From NCBI GenBank assembly GCA_023458055.1, contig JAEXAW010000034.1:80675-144674 (forward strand): 64,000 nucleotides of DNA, given 5' to 3'. Under the pieces are notes generated by a model, which saw only the letters and a program-made list of their open reading frames with translations, was not told the origin of the DNA and ran no database searches. Of the stretch, positions 1 through 7,850 are shown one piece after another. The DNA comes from Pseudomonadota bacterium. Lineage in GTDB: Bacteria > Pseudomonadota > Alphaproteobacteria > Sphingomonadales > Sphingomonadaceae. How positions within the stretch are numbered: position 1 is the first letter of the stretch; every line of letters begins with the position of its first letter. The translations under genes were made by a program, and so were the position numbers.

Positions 1-1
1 C

Positions 2-1953
2 ACCGCTTATGGTGGCACCGGAAATGATTTCTTTTACCTCACTAATGCTAGCGATCATGGTACGTTGTTAGGCGAAGATGGCATTGATACGCTCATCGTA
101 ACCTCTGGCTGGAATGTCGACTTACTGGCTGGCCAAGCGCAGCATTCGGGCGGCGCTAGCCCCGTTTCAACCGTTACTTCCATGGAATTTGTCGGCGTAC
201 GCGAAATCAGTGGACAAACTTCGATCATCTCGGGCGATAACAACGCCAACACGCTTTACGTCACCGCTGATGTAATCGGTGACGACGGTAGTGTTGGCGT
301 GACATTTAATGGTCGGGGCGGCAACGACAGTTTGACCGGTAGCAAGGGGGCCGACACGCTTTCTGGCGATGATGGCAACGATACAATTGTCGGTGGTCTC
401 GGAAACGATACGATCAATGGTGGAACAGGCAATGATGCGCTTGATGGCGGGGACGGGAATGACATCATCAACGGCGACGACGGTGATGATACGCTGATTG
501 GTGGGGCCGGCGATGACACCCTGACCGGTGGCTCTGGCGTCGACCAGATGCAAGGCGGGGCTGGCAATGATATATATTATGTTGATAATATTGGAGATGT
601 TGTCACCGAACTTGCCAACGGTGGATATGACATAGTTTATTCGAGTGTAGATTATGCGCTCCCCGCGAATGTCGAGGCAATTCGACTGACGGGTACCGCT
701 GCAGCCAATATAACCGGGAGTGACATTGATAATACTCTTGTCGGCAATGATGGAGACAATATCATAAATGGTCTTGGAGGCAACGACGCGTTGGATGGGG
801 GTGCTGGTAACGATACGATCAACGGGGGAACGGGTGACGACACGCTGATCGGCGGCGCGGGCACTGACCAATTGATCGGCGGTATAGGCAATGACAATTA
901 TTATGTGGACGATGCCGGTGATGTCATCGTAGAAAATGCCGGAGAGGGTACGGATACGGTTTATTCTACGGTTACTTATACATTATCACCTAATGTAGAA
1001 GTTCTCGCCCTTACTGGCACCGCTTCGATTTCCGGGACCGGAAATGCGATGGATAATATTTTGATCGGAAATCGAGCAGCCAATTTCCTTTATGGCTTAG
1101 GCGGCAACGACACAATTTATGGCGGCGATGGCGGCGATGCGATTTACGGCGGCGATGGCGGTGATATGCTGATCGGCGGGGCAGGTGCAGACCTCATTGA
1201 TGGCGGGGCGGGCGATGATGCCCTTGATGGCGGCGAAGGCGACGATTTCCTTTTCGGCGGCGCAGGTAACGATGTTTTGATTGGGGGCGTCGGCACTGAC
1301 CAAATGTCGGGGGGGCCGGAAATGACGTTTATTATATCGACACGGCAGGTGACAGCATCGTCGAAAATGCCGGTGAAGGCAGCGACACGGTTTATTCCTC
1401 GATTACGTACACTCTCTCCAATAACGTCGAGGTGTTGGCCTTGACAGGGTCAGCTGCAATAACGGGTGTCGGAAACCAATTGGACAACACCGTAATTGGC
1501 AATACTGCGGCCAACTTCCTTTATGGTTTAGATGGTAACGACAGTTTGTACGGTGGCGATGGCGGCGATGCGATTTATGGTGGCAACGGTAGCGATATGC
1601 TTGTTGGCGGAGAAGGCATCGACTTGCTTGATGGTGGGAGCGAAGCTGACGCAATTGATGGCGGAACTGGTAACGATATCATTATCGGTGGCACCGGAAA
1701 CGATATCCTGATCGGCGGGGCCGGTTCAGACCGCTTCATATTTGCCGCAGGTGACGGCACGGATATTGTGTCGGATTTCGCGATCGGCCAAGATGTGGTG
1801 GATCTGAGCGGGCGCGGACTAACCTTTGAGCAGTTGACGGCTTTGTTTGTACAAAATGGAGCTGACGGAAGCATCGTTTTTGCCAACGGCGACGCCATCA
1901 TGTTTCACAACATCACGATGACGCAACTCAGCAGCAGCGACTTCATTTTGTAA
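2..1953 (+). pseudogene. RTX calcium-binding exoprotein, 5' partial and frameshifted
   Basis: Secreted protein of the type I secretion class. The frame is open from the window edge, so the N-terminus lies outside. Blocks of glycine/aspartate nonapeptides (for example GGAGNDTINGGTGDDTL), which in this family bind Ca2+ and fold as parallel beta-rolls, alternate with linkers carrying YYVD, VYS and ALTG motifs; three linkers are visible. The last 75 or so residues are non-repetitive and end in SSDFIL, like an uncleaved C-terminal T1SS signal. The frame breaks at a run of seven G (1309-1315). One extra G would restore the linker as GGAGNDVYYIDTAGD and join the upstream frame, open to 1444, to the frame ending at 1953. 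As written the product loses its secretion signal. The closest relative in the window is the serralysin-like protein at 22.5 kb, which shares the C-terminal module. No function beyond adhesin or exoenzyme can be assigned. Confidence 0.85.
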
Positions 1954-1986
1954 CGCCACTCTCCCGCAGCCGGTCGCTTGATGTCA

Positions 1987-2062
<76 letters not shown>

Positions 2063-2151
2063 CCTTCGTTACGCCGCTTGGCGTGAGGCGCTCGTTAATC
2101 TGCGCGCCGAGACCACGCAACCCAAATTTCTGCCCAGATATAAAAACTCGA

Positions 2152-2190
2152 TAAAAAAGGGGAGCGCGACTTCTCGTCTCGCTCCCCCTT
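2152..2190 (-). terminator. Rho-independent terminator of the 53-residue protein gene
   Basis: Read on the minus strand, an 8-bp GC-rich stem (CGGGGAGC class; + strand arms 2159-2166 and 2180-2187) with a 13-nt loop is followed by a run of six T. It lies about 20 nt beyond the stop codon of the small minus-strand gene, the normal place for an intrinsic terminator. Confidence 0.75.
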
Positions 2191-2210
2191 TCCATTAGCT
2201 GATACGGCGC

Positions 2211-2372
2211 TTAAGCGGCCTTGCTATCAGCCTCAACAGCAATGAGGACATTAAGGAGAGCATCATTGCTCATCGATTCGTCAATGGTCTGTTTGGTGTA
2301 CGGCTCGCCGGTCTTGGCTTCAATCGAAGCCTTATACATGTTGAACACTTCCTTGATTTCTTCGTAAGTCAT
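2211..2372 (-). CDS. Small conserved-looking hypothetical protein, 53 aa
   Basis: I do not recognise this protein. The product is 53 residues, acidic and mostly helical by composition, beginning MTYEEIKEVFNMYKA and ending in EADSKAA. It has no signal peptide, membrane segment or cysteine. A longer reading with 20 more N-terminal residues is possible, but the internal ATG is preceded at a suitable distance by AGGGGA, so I chose it. The gene stands alone with its own intrinsic terminator. The dedicated ribosome site and terminator argue that it is a real gene rather than a chance frame. Confidence 0.65.
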   Translation of the reverse strand: MTYEEIKEVFNMYKASIEAKTGEPYTKQTIDESMSNDALLNVLIAVEADSKAA

Positions 2373-2521
2373 TTCGGTTCCCCTGTGAATGGAAGGGGTT
2401 GGGTGTAGGCCGAATTGGTGAATTATTCGCAAACGTCGCGTAATATTATGTCACATAGACTGTCCTACCGGGCTAGTAGTGCAATGTTCCATCAGCGATT
2501 GCGACCATGAGGAGGCCGAGA

Positions 2522-3697
2522 GTGAACGGGCAGGGGGCGGAAGGTCTGATCAAGATTTTAACCGTTTTCGGAACGCGGCCGGAGGCGATCAAGATGGCTC
2601 CCGTCGTTATTGCCTTGGCATCTGATCCGCGCTTCGATGCAAAGTTGTGCGTAACCGGCCAGCATGCTGAGATGCTCGAAAGCGCATTGGACCTTTTTGA
2701 AATCAAACCCGATTTTGACTTAAAAATTATGCGGGTAGGGCAAGGCCTGCCCGAAATTACGACTGCGGTAATAGAAGGACTGCAGCCTGTATTAGCAAGT
2801 GAAAAACCCGATTATATGCTGGTTCACGGGGATACGACGACGTGTATGGCGGCGGCGCTGGCTGGCTTTTATGCGGGCATTAAAATCGGGCATGTTGAAG
2901 CGGGGTTGCGATCCTATGATCTGCACGCGCCTTGGCCTGAGGAAGCTAATCGTCAACTCACAGCGCGATTGGCGGCGCTTCATTTTGCGCCGACTGCGCG
3001 GGCGCGAGACAATTTGCTGCGGGAGAATATCGCAGACGACCAAATTTACGTTACGGGCAATACGGTGATCGACGCATTGCACATGGCGATGGACAGATTG
3101 CGGTCAGACCATGAACTTGCACAGCAACAGCGCGCAACTTTTCCGTTTCTGGACGACAATAAACGGTTGATTTTGGTCACCGGGCACCGCCGCGAAAATC
3201 AGGACGGCGGGTTAGGCCGGATCGCCGAAGCTCTTGTTGAACTGGCCATGCGGGGAGATGTGCAGATCATTTATCCCGTGCACCCCAATCCGGTGATAGC
3301 CGATGCAATGCGCCCGACCCTTGAAGGGGTCAAAAACATCTTTCTGATCGAGCCCCAAGCTTATCTCCCGTTCGTCTGGCTGCTCAACCGCGCAGATATT
3401 ATTCTTACGGATAGTGGCGGTATTCAAGAAGAGGCGGCCAGCCTTGGGAAACCCGTCTTGGTCCTGCGCGAAACAACCGAGCGGCCCGAGGCTGTCTGTG
3501 CCGGAATAGCTAGGCTGATCGGCACGGATCGCCGCCGGTTGGTTGAAGAGGTGGAGCAACTTCTAGATGATCCCGCGCGGTATCGGGCGATGGCGCATGC
3601 GCATAATCTTTATGGCGATGGTATGGCCGCGACCCGTATCGTCGACATAATCGCGCAAATTTCGGGCTTGCATCGCGGGTCAGCAATAGCCACATGA
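2522..3697 (+). CDS. wecB: UDP-N-acetylglucosamine 2-epimerase (non-hydrolysing)
   Basis: Converts UDP-GlcNAc to UDP-ManNAc in the cytoplasm, a precursor for surface polysaccharides. Family motifs appear in order: GTRPEAIKMAPV at the N-terminus, HGDTTT, VEAGLRSYD, WPEEANRQL, VTGHRREN and DSGGIQEEA near the C-terminus; the length of 391 aa is normal. I chose the GTG start because AGGAGG (2510-2515) sits six bases upstream. The in-frame ATG at 2507 overlaps that Shine-Dalgarno and would add five residues. The stop overlaps the start of the Fe-S scaffold gene (ATGA), implying translational coupling although the functions are unrelated. Together with the sugar genes at 16-42 kb it could feed the exopolysaccharide pathway. 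Confidence 0.92.
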   Translation: MNGQGAEGLIKILTVFGTRPEAIKMAPVVIALASDPRFDAKLCVTGQHAEMLESALDLFEIKPDFDLKIMRVGQGLPEITTAVIEGLQPVLASEKPDYMLVHGDTTTCMAAALAGFYAGIKIGHVEAGLRSYDLHAPWPEEANRQLTARLAALHFAPTARARDNLLRENIADDQIYVTGNTVIDALHMAMDRLRSDHELAQQQRATFPFLDDNKRLILVTGHRRENQDGGLGRIAEALVELAMRGDVQIIYPVHPNPVIADAMRPTLEGVKNIFLIEPQAYLPFVWLLNRADIILTDSGGIQEEAASLGKPVLVLRETTERPEAVCAGIARLIGTDRRRLVEEVEQLLDDPARYRAMAHAHNLYGDGMAATRIVDIIAQISGLHRGSAIAT

Positions 3698-4278
3698 GCC
3701 CTATGTTGATTGAGACTGAAAACACCCCAAATCCCGCAACCATTAAATTTTTGCCGGGACAGGTCGTGATGGAGAACGGCACTCGGGATTTCGCATCTGC
3801 CGAAGACGCTGATGTGTCACCGCTCGCTGAAGCGCTGTTCACACTCGGTGATGTGGAGGGCGTGTTCTTCGGCAAGGATTTTGTCTCGGTCACAATTGCG
3901 CCTGGCGGCGACTGGGCTGCAGTGAAGCCTGATATCCTCTCCATCATGCTCGACCATTTCAGTGCGCACATGCCGCTGTTCAAAGCGGGTTCCGCGGGGG
4001 ATATTCTCGTGCCCGCGGATGATGAAGCGGTCGCTGATGATCCGGCGGATGCGGATATTGTGGCCCAGATTAGAGAACTTCTGGAAACCCGGGTTCGTCC
4101 TGCTGTCGCCAATGATGGCGGCGACATTATTTATCGCGGCTTTGATAAAGGCCATGTCTATTTGAAGATGCAGGGTGCCTGTTCGGGTTGCCCGTCCTCG
4201 ACGGCCACGCTGAAGCACGGTATCGAATCCTTGCTCAAACATTATGTTCCGGAAGTCGTCGAAGTTCACGCGGTTTAA
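3694..4278 (+). CDS. Nfu-type iron-sulfur cluster scaffold protein
   Basis: Carries or delivers Fe-S clusters to target enzymes. The N-terminal Nfu domain begins LIETENTPNPATIKFLPG and covers about residues 4-90. The C-terminal NifU-like domain (about 110-190) contains the cluster-binding CSGCPS motif, Cys163 and Cys166 when counted from the first ATG. The length of 194 aa is usual for alphaproteobacterial two-domain Nfu. The first ATG overlaps the wecB stop; the ATG at 3703 would give the start most often seen in the family (ML-ETE-TPNPAT), so the true start may be nine bases downstream. In sphingomonads this gene commonly precedes a nitroreductase and tsaB, as here. Confidence 0.9.
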   Translation: MSPMLIETENTPNPATIKFLPGQVVMENGTRDFASAEDADVSPLAEALFTLGDVEGVFFGKDFVSVTIAPGGDWAAVKPDILSIMLDHFSAHMPLFKAGSAGDILVPADDEAVADDPADADIVAQIRELLETRVRPAVANDGGDIIYRGFDKGHVYLKMQGACSGCPSSTATLKHGIESLLKHYVPEVVEVHAV

Positions 4279-4320
4279 TCACAGCCGCACACCACAAGCT
4301 ATCGTTACAGGGAGAATTTA

Positions 4321-4911
4321 ATGTCGCAACCGCTTGGAGAGCAGGCGCTCGACCAGATTTTTCGTACGGCCAGAACTTATAACGGCTATATCGACAAGCC
4401 AGTCAGCGAAGATCAACTCCGCGCAATTTGGGATCTGATGAAGATGGGGCCGACGTCTGCCAATAGCCTGCCCGCCAGGATTGTGTGGTGCGTCAGCGAT
4501 GAGGCCAAGCAAAAGCTTGCGGATTGCGCGGGCGGAGCGAACCCGCCCAAGATATTGGCCGCGCCCGTAACCGCCATCATTGGAATGGACATGCGCTTTC
4601 ATGACCATTTGCCGGAACTATTCCCGCATACGGATGCGAAAAGCTGGTTTGAAGGCAATGAACCCCTGATTGAAAAAACAGCGTTTCGTAACTCAACGCT
4701 GCAAGGTGCCTATTTCATTATCGCTGCACGTGCTCTGGGCCTTGATACGGGGCCGATGTCCGGTTTTGACAATGATGCGGTCGACGCCGCCTTCTTTGAA
4801 GGCACCTCCTACAAGTCGAACTTTATTTCAACGCTCGGTTATGGCGATGCGTCGACCATTTTCGAACGCAGTCCTCGACCCGAATTCGAACGCTTTAATC
4901 GCATAACTTAA
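4321..4911 (+). CDS. Malonic semialdehyde reductase-like nitroreductase (RutE family)
   Basis: Flavin-dependent oxidoreductase of the nitroreductase fold, cytoplasmic. The length of 196 aa and the pattern MGPTSANSLPARI (FMN-binding N-terminal region), the central block with NSTLQGAYFIIAARALGLDTGPMSG and the C-terminal LGYGD fit the RutE/HadB branch, which reduces 3-hydroxypropionate-related semialdehydes during pyrimidine degradation. No other rut gene is nearby, so the physiological substrate is open. A good ribosome site (AGGGAG) precedes the ATG. It lies between the Nfu gene and tsaB, on the same strand with short gaps, and could be cotranscribed with them. Confidence 0.8.
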   Translation: MSQPLGEQALDQIFRTARTYNGYIDKPVSEDQLRAIWDLMKMGPTSANSLPARIVWCVSDEAKQKLADCAGGANPPKILAAPVTAIIGMDMRFHDHLPELFPHTDAKSWFEGNEPLIEKTAFRNSTLQGAYFIIAARALGLDTGPMSGFDNDAVDAAFFEGTSYKSNFISTLGYGDASTIFERSPRPEFERFNRIT

Positions 4912-4924
4912 TAAGGTTATCGCG

Positions 4925-5542
4925 ATGCGACGTCTCGTGATCGACACTGCGACCGAAGCCTGTTCGGTTGCGCTATTACAAGATGATGAGGTGATCGCGC
5001 ATGTGCATGACCTGCTTGGATGCGGTCATGCCGAACGCCTCATTCCAATAATCGCGGAACTGCCAGAAGGGGGCCGGGCCGATGAGGTTTTCGTGGATTG
5101 TGGGCCCGGTAGCTTTACCGGGATACGGATAGGATTGGCTGCGGCCAAGGGGCTTGGGCTGGCATGGAGCGTAGCTGTGCGCGGCTTTTCCGTGATGTCG
5201 TTGATTGATACTGGCGCGTACCTTAACAATCCGGCTTGGCGCGAACTAGACCGCGCCATCGTGATGGAGGGTGGTCACGGAGAATGGTTTGTCCAATTGC
5301 GCGGGCTTACGGCTAACAGCGAGATTAAATCTTTAAAGCCGGACGGAGCGCTTGAATGGATCGGAGCGCGCCCGGTCGCAGGCACCCGTGCAGAACTGGT
5401 TGATGAGATGCGAGGTACTGGCGAGGCGATCCATCTGTTTCCTGACGCGCGTTGGGTTGGCAATTTGCTACCCGAAGAGTTTTTATCGCAAGCGTCTCCC
5501 ATTTACAGCCGGGGCGCAGATGCAAAGAAGATGGTTGTGTGA
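4925..5542 (+). CDS. tsaB: tRNA N6-threonylcarbamoyladenosine biosynthesis protein TsaB
   Basis: Non-catalytic partner of TsaD in making t6A37 on ANN-decoding tRNAs. The N-terminus IDTATEACSVAL and the block DCGPGSFTGIRIGLAAAKGL are diagnostic of the ASKHA-fold TsaB family. At 205 aa it is slightly shorter than the E. coli protein, with a reduced C-terminal lobe. The stop codon overlaps the GTG start of the following acetyltransferase, the standard tsaB-rimI arrangement in alphaproteobacteria. Confidence 0.92.
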   Translation: MRRLVIDTATEACSVALLQDDEVIAHVHDLLGCGHAERLIPIIAELPEGGRADEVFVDCGPGSFTGIRIGLAAAKGLGLAWSVAVRGFSVMSLIDTGAYLNNPAWRELDRAIVMEGGHGEWFVQLRGLTANSEIKSLKPDGALEWIGARPVAGTRAELVDEMRGTGEAIHLFPDARWVGNLLPEEFLSQASPIYSRGADAKKMVV

Positions 5543-6012
5543 GGGAACTCAACGATATTAAGATCAGCCATCTCGGTATCGGCGACGTCCCAGCCATAAT
5601 GGGCGTAATGTCCACCGCGTTCGATGCAGAATTTGGAGAAGCTTGGACAGTCGAGCAATGTCGAGCGACGTTACTGCTTCCCGGAACGCACTTGATTGCA
5701 GCTCAAACGAACCGCGATGTTGCCGGCTTTGCTCTATTTATGACGGTGATGGATAATAGTGAATTGCTACTGTTGGCCGTTGGTGAGCAGGTTAGACAGG
5801 CTGGACTAGGTACACGCTTAATGACCGCTTGGGAAAATCAAGCCTATTCCGAGGGAGTGTCTCGATTATTTTTGGAAGTGCGTGAAGGCAATTCTGCATT
5901 TGATTTTTACACAAGATGCGGATTTGTGCCAATTGGCCGGCGAAGGGCTTATTACACTAACGCTAATGGTAGCAAGAGTGATGCAATCACTATGGCAAAG
6001 GATCGGCCTTAA
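5539..6012 (+). CDS. rimI: GNAT N-acetyltransferase, RimI-type
   Basis: Acetyl-CoA-dependent N-acetyltransferase, likely acting on the N-terminal alanine of ribosomal protein S18. The acetyl-CoA loop is seen as QVRQAGLGTRLM, followed by VSRLFLEVREGNSAFDFYTRCGF and GRRRAYY, which match RimI motifs A and B. I placed the start at the GTG overlapping the tsaB stop (GTGA); this gives 157 aa beginning RELNDIKISHLG, the normal family length. A reading that continues further upstream merely runs inside tsaB. Translational coupling with tsaB is likely. Confidence 0.87.
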   Translation: MRELNDIKISHLGIGDVPAIMGVMSTAFDAEFGEAWTVEQCRATLLLPGTHLIAAQTNRDVAGFALFMTVMDNSELLLLAVGEQVRQAGLGTRLMTAWENQAYSEGVSRLFLEVREGNSAFDFYTRCGFVPIGRRRAYYTNANGSKSDAITMAKDRP

Positions 6013-6035
6013 ATGCGGGCAGTCTGCGAAATACC

Positions 6036-6069
6036 TTGTTAGACTTAACATGAATGTATTAAATAATAT
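6036..6069 (+). promoter_or_regulatory. Probable promoter of the mucR gene
   Basis: TTGTTA (6036-6041) is followed after 17-18 bases by an AT-rich TTAAATA/TAATAT stretch, about 50 nt before the ATG. The gap between rimI and mucR is the most AT-rich stretch of the neighbourhood, which suits MucR-type regulators that bind AT-rich DNA and often repress themselves. The match is by eye and only moderate. Confidence 0.4.
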
Positions 6070-6118
6070 CGTCCCTACCCAAGAATCGTATTTGATTTTA
6101 CATATTTGGAGAAAATTG

Positions 6119-6541
6119 ATGAACAGTGATGCTGAAGCACAGGAAATGCTCGTTACATTGACGGCAGATATTGTCGCAGCCCATGTTAGCAATAATAGTG
6201 TCGCTGTTTCGGATTTGCCGCTCTTGATCCAGAATGTGCACGGTGCCCTGTCAGGTCTGTCTGAACCAGCCCCGGCACCGGCGGTCAAGCAAGAGCCTGC
6301 GGTTTCTGTCCGGGCCTCGATTAAGCCGGATTACATCGTTTGCCTGGAAGATGGTAAAAAGCTGAAGATGTTGAAGCGGCACTTGATGACGCACTACAAT
6401 ATGACGCCGGACGACTATCGCGCGAAATGGAACCTTCCTGCCGACTATCCCATGGTGGCTCCCAATTATGCGGAACAGCGGCGCGCGCTCGCGCATAAGA
6501 TTGGACTCGGCACCAAGCGCGGCAAAAAGACGAAGAAGTAA
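6119..6541 (+). CDS. MucR/Ros-family zinc-finger transcriptional regulator
   Basis: DNA-binding regulator with a single prokaryotic zinc finger. In alphaproteobacteria, family members control exopolysaccharide, motility and cell-cycle genes. The 140-aa product has an N-terminal helical oligomerisation region (about 1-45), a proline/alanine-rich hinge (about 48-60), and the finger region IVCLEDGKKLKMLKRHLMTHY, in which the second cysteine of classical Ros is replaced by Asp, as in many MucR proteins. A basic tail (GTKRGKKTKK) follows. The start is the ATG preceded by GGAG eight bases upstream; the longer in-frame reading upstream overlaps rimI and is not credible. The exopolysaccharide island 20 kb away is a possible target, but nothing in the sequence proves it. 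Confidence 0.88.
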   Translation: MNSDAEAQEMLVTLTADIVAAHVSNNSVAVSDLPLLIQNVHGALSGLSEPAPAPAVKQEPAVSVRASIKPDYIVCLEDGKKLKMLKRHLMTHYNMTPDDYRAKWNLPADYPMVAPNYAEQRRALAHKIGLGTKRGKKTKK

Positions 6542-6624
6542 ATGATCATATAGGGCGGAAGCTATGCCTTCCGCCCGCTTATCCATCTTGCCGTTCAGCG
6601 TCCGGACGGCCATAAGTAGTATCC

Positions 6625-7047
6625 ATGCCCCAGAAGATCGACATCGAAGCCCTTTGTGAAGAAAAAGGGCTCAGGATTACGGAACAGCGCCGGATTATCG
6701 CCAAAGTGATTTCCGAGGCGGATGATCACCCGGACGTTGAAAAGCTCTATGAGCGCGCATCCGCGATTGATGGCGGTATTTCTATTGCGACCGTCTATCG
6801 GACGGTCCGCCTGTTTGAAGAAGCTGGCATCCTGGATCGTCATGATTTTGGTGACGGACGCGCACGTTATGAAGCTGCGCCCGAGGCGCACCATGATCAC
6901 TTGATCGACGTCGAGACCGGAAAGGTTATCGAATTCGTCGATCCGGAACTTGAAGCGCTCCAGAAGCAGATCGCGGAGAAGCTCGGCTACCGTTTGGTTG
7001 ACCATCGTATGGAATTATACGGTGTTGCGATCGACAAGAAGGGCTGA
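6625..7047 (+). CDS. fur: Ferric uptake regulator family protein (Fur)
   Basis: Metal-responsive dimeric repressor, 140 aa. An N-terminal winged helix (about residues 1-85, with RITEQRRII and ISIATVYRTVRLFEEAG as recognition segment) precedes a C-terminal metal-binding dimerisation domain with the HHDHLID cluster and several Glu/His residues. The CxxC structural zinc motifs of some Fur proteins are missing, as is common in alphaproteobacterial Fur/Mur; whether it senses iron or manganese cannot be decided from sequence. It follows mucR and precedes plsC on the same strand. Two exact copies of the core Fur-box palindrome occur in the window, at 20.1 and 27.0 kb. Confidence 0.92.
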   Translation: MPQKIDIEALCEEKGLRITEQRRIIAKVISEADDHPDVEKLYERASAIDGGISIATVYRTVRLFEEAGILDRHDFGDGRARYEAAPEAHHDHLIDVETGKVIEFVDPELEALQKQIAEKLGYRLVDHRMELYGVAIDKKG

Positions 7048-7080
7048 TCAATTAAAGCGCCCGCGCATTCGAACGATCAA

Positions 7081-7842
7081 ATGGACTGGACGCTGCGTGC
7101 CATTTTACGCGGCATCGCAATTGCGTTAATATTGGTGCTACTGTTCGTTCCGCACATGATGTTTCGGGCAGTTGGAGCGGCTTCGCCTATACCGAAACTA
7201 TTTCTGAATTCTGTGGCCCATGTGGTGGGCTTGCAAATCAACGCGCACGGACAACGGCATGCCGCGAATGTTCTTTATGTAGCTAACCATGTGAGCTGGA
7301 TGGACATATTGGCGTTGGGCAGTGTGACTGGTTGCGCGTTTGTGTCGAAAGCCGAGGTCGAACAATGGCCTATTATTGGCTGGCTGGCCGACCAGATCGA
7401 TACAGTGTACGTAAAGCGTGAAGACCGACGAGCCGTGATCGGTCAGGCACATGAATTGCGCGAAGCGGTTGCAAGTGGTGAGCCGGTTGCCTTGTTCCCG
7501 GAAGGCACGACGAATGACGGAGTGACGGTAAAGCCGTTCCGCGCCTCTTTACTCGCGTCAATGGTCGACCCGCCGAACGGGGCGAAAGTGCAACCTGTCA
7601 TGCTCAACTACGGGGCCGCTGCGCCAGATATCGCTTGGGTTGAGGATGATCTGGCACCCAACCTCAAAAAAGTGCTGGCGCGAACTCAGCCGATCCCGAT
7701 TGACCTTTATTTTCTTGAACCCTTACCCGACGCAGTTACGCATGACCGGAAGAAAATGGCGGCGGCTTCGCGCGATGCGATTGTCTATGCTTTGGCAGAA
7801 GCTGGCAACGAGGCTTCCGGTCGCGTGCGCTATCGCCTATAG
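7081..7842 (+). CDS. plsC: 1-acyl-sn-glycerol-3-phosphate acyltransferase
   Basis: Adds the second acyl chain to lysophosphatidic acid at the inner membrane, giving phosphatidic acid. An N-terminal membrane helix (about residues 7-27) precedes the PlsC domain with the catalytic NHxxxxD motif (NHVSWMD, residues 69-75) and the glycerol-phosphate-binding FPEGT motif (139-143). The length of 253 aa is normal. It ends eight bases before miaB, so cotranscription is likely; the fur-plsC-miaB order is typical of sphingomonads. An ornithine-lipid acyltransferase is a less likely alternative. Confidence 0.88.
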   Translation: MDWTLRAILRGIAIALILVLLFVPHMMFRAVGAASPIPKLFLNSVAHVVGLQINAHGQRHAANVLYVANHVSWMDILALGSVTGCAFVSKAEVEQWPIIGWLADQIDTVYVKREDRRAVIGQAHELREAVASGEPVALFPEGTTNDGVTVKPFRASLLASMVDPPNGAKVQPVMLNYGAAAPDIAWVEDDLAPNLKKVLARTQPIPIDLYFLEPLPDAVTHDRKKMAAASRDAIVYALAEAGNEASGRVRYRL

Positions 7843-7850
7843 AGCGGTTA

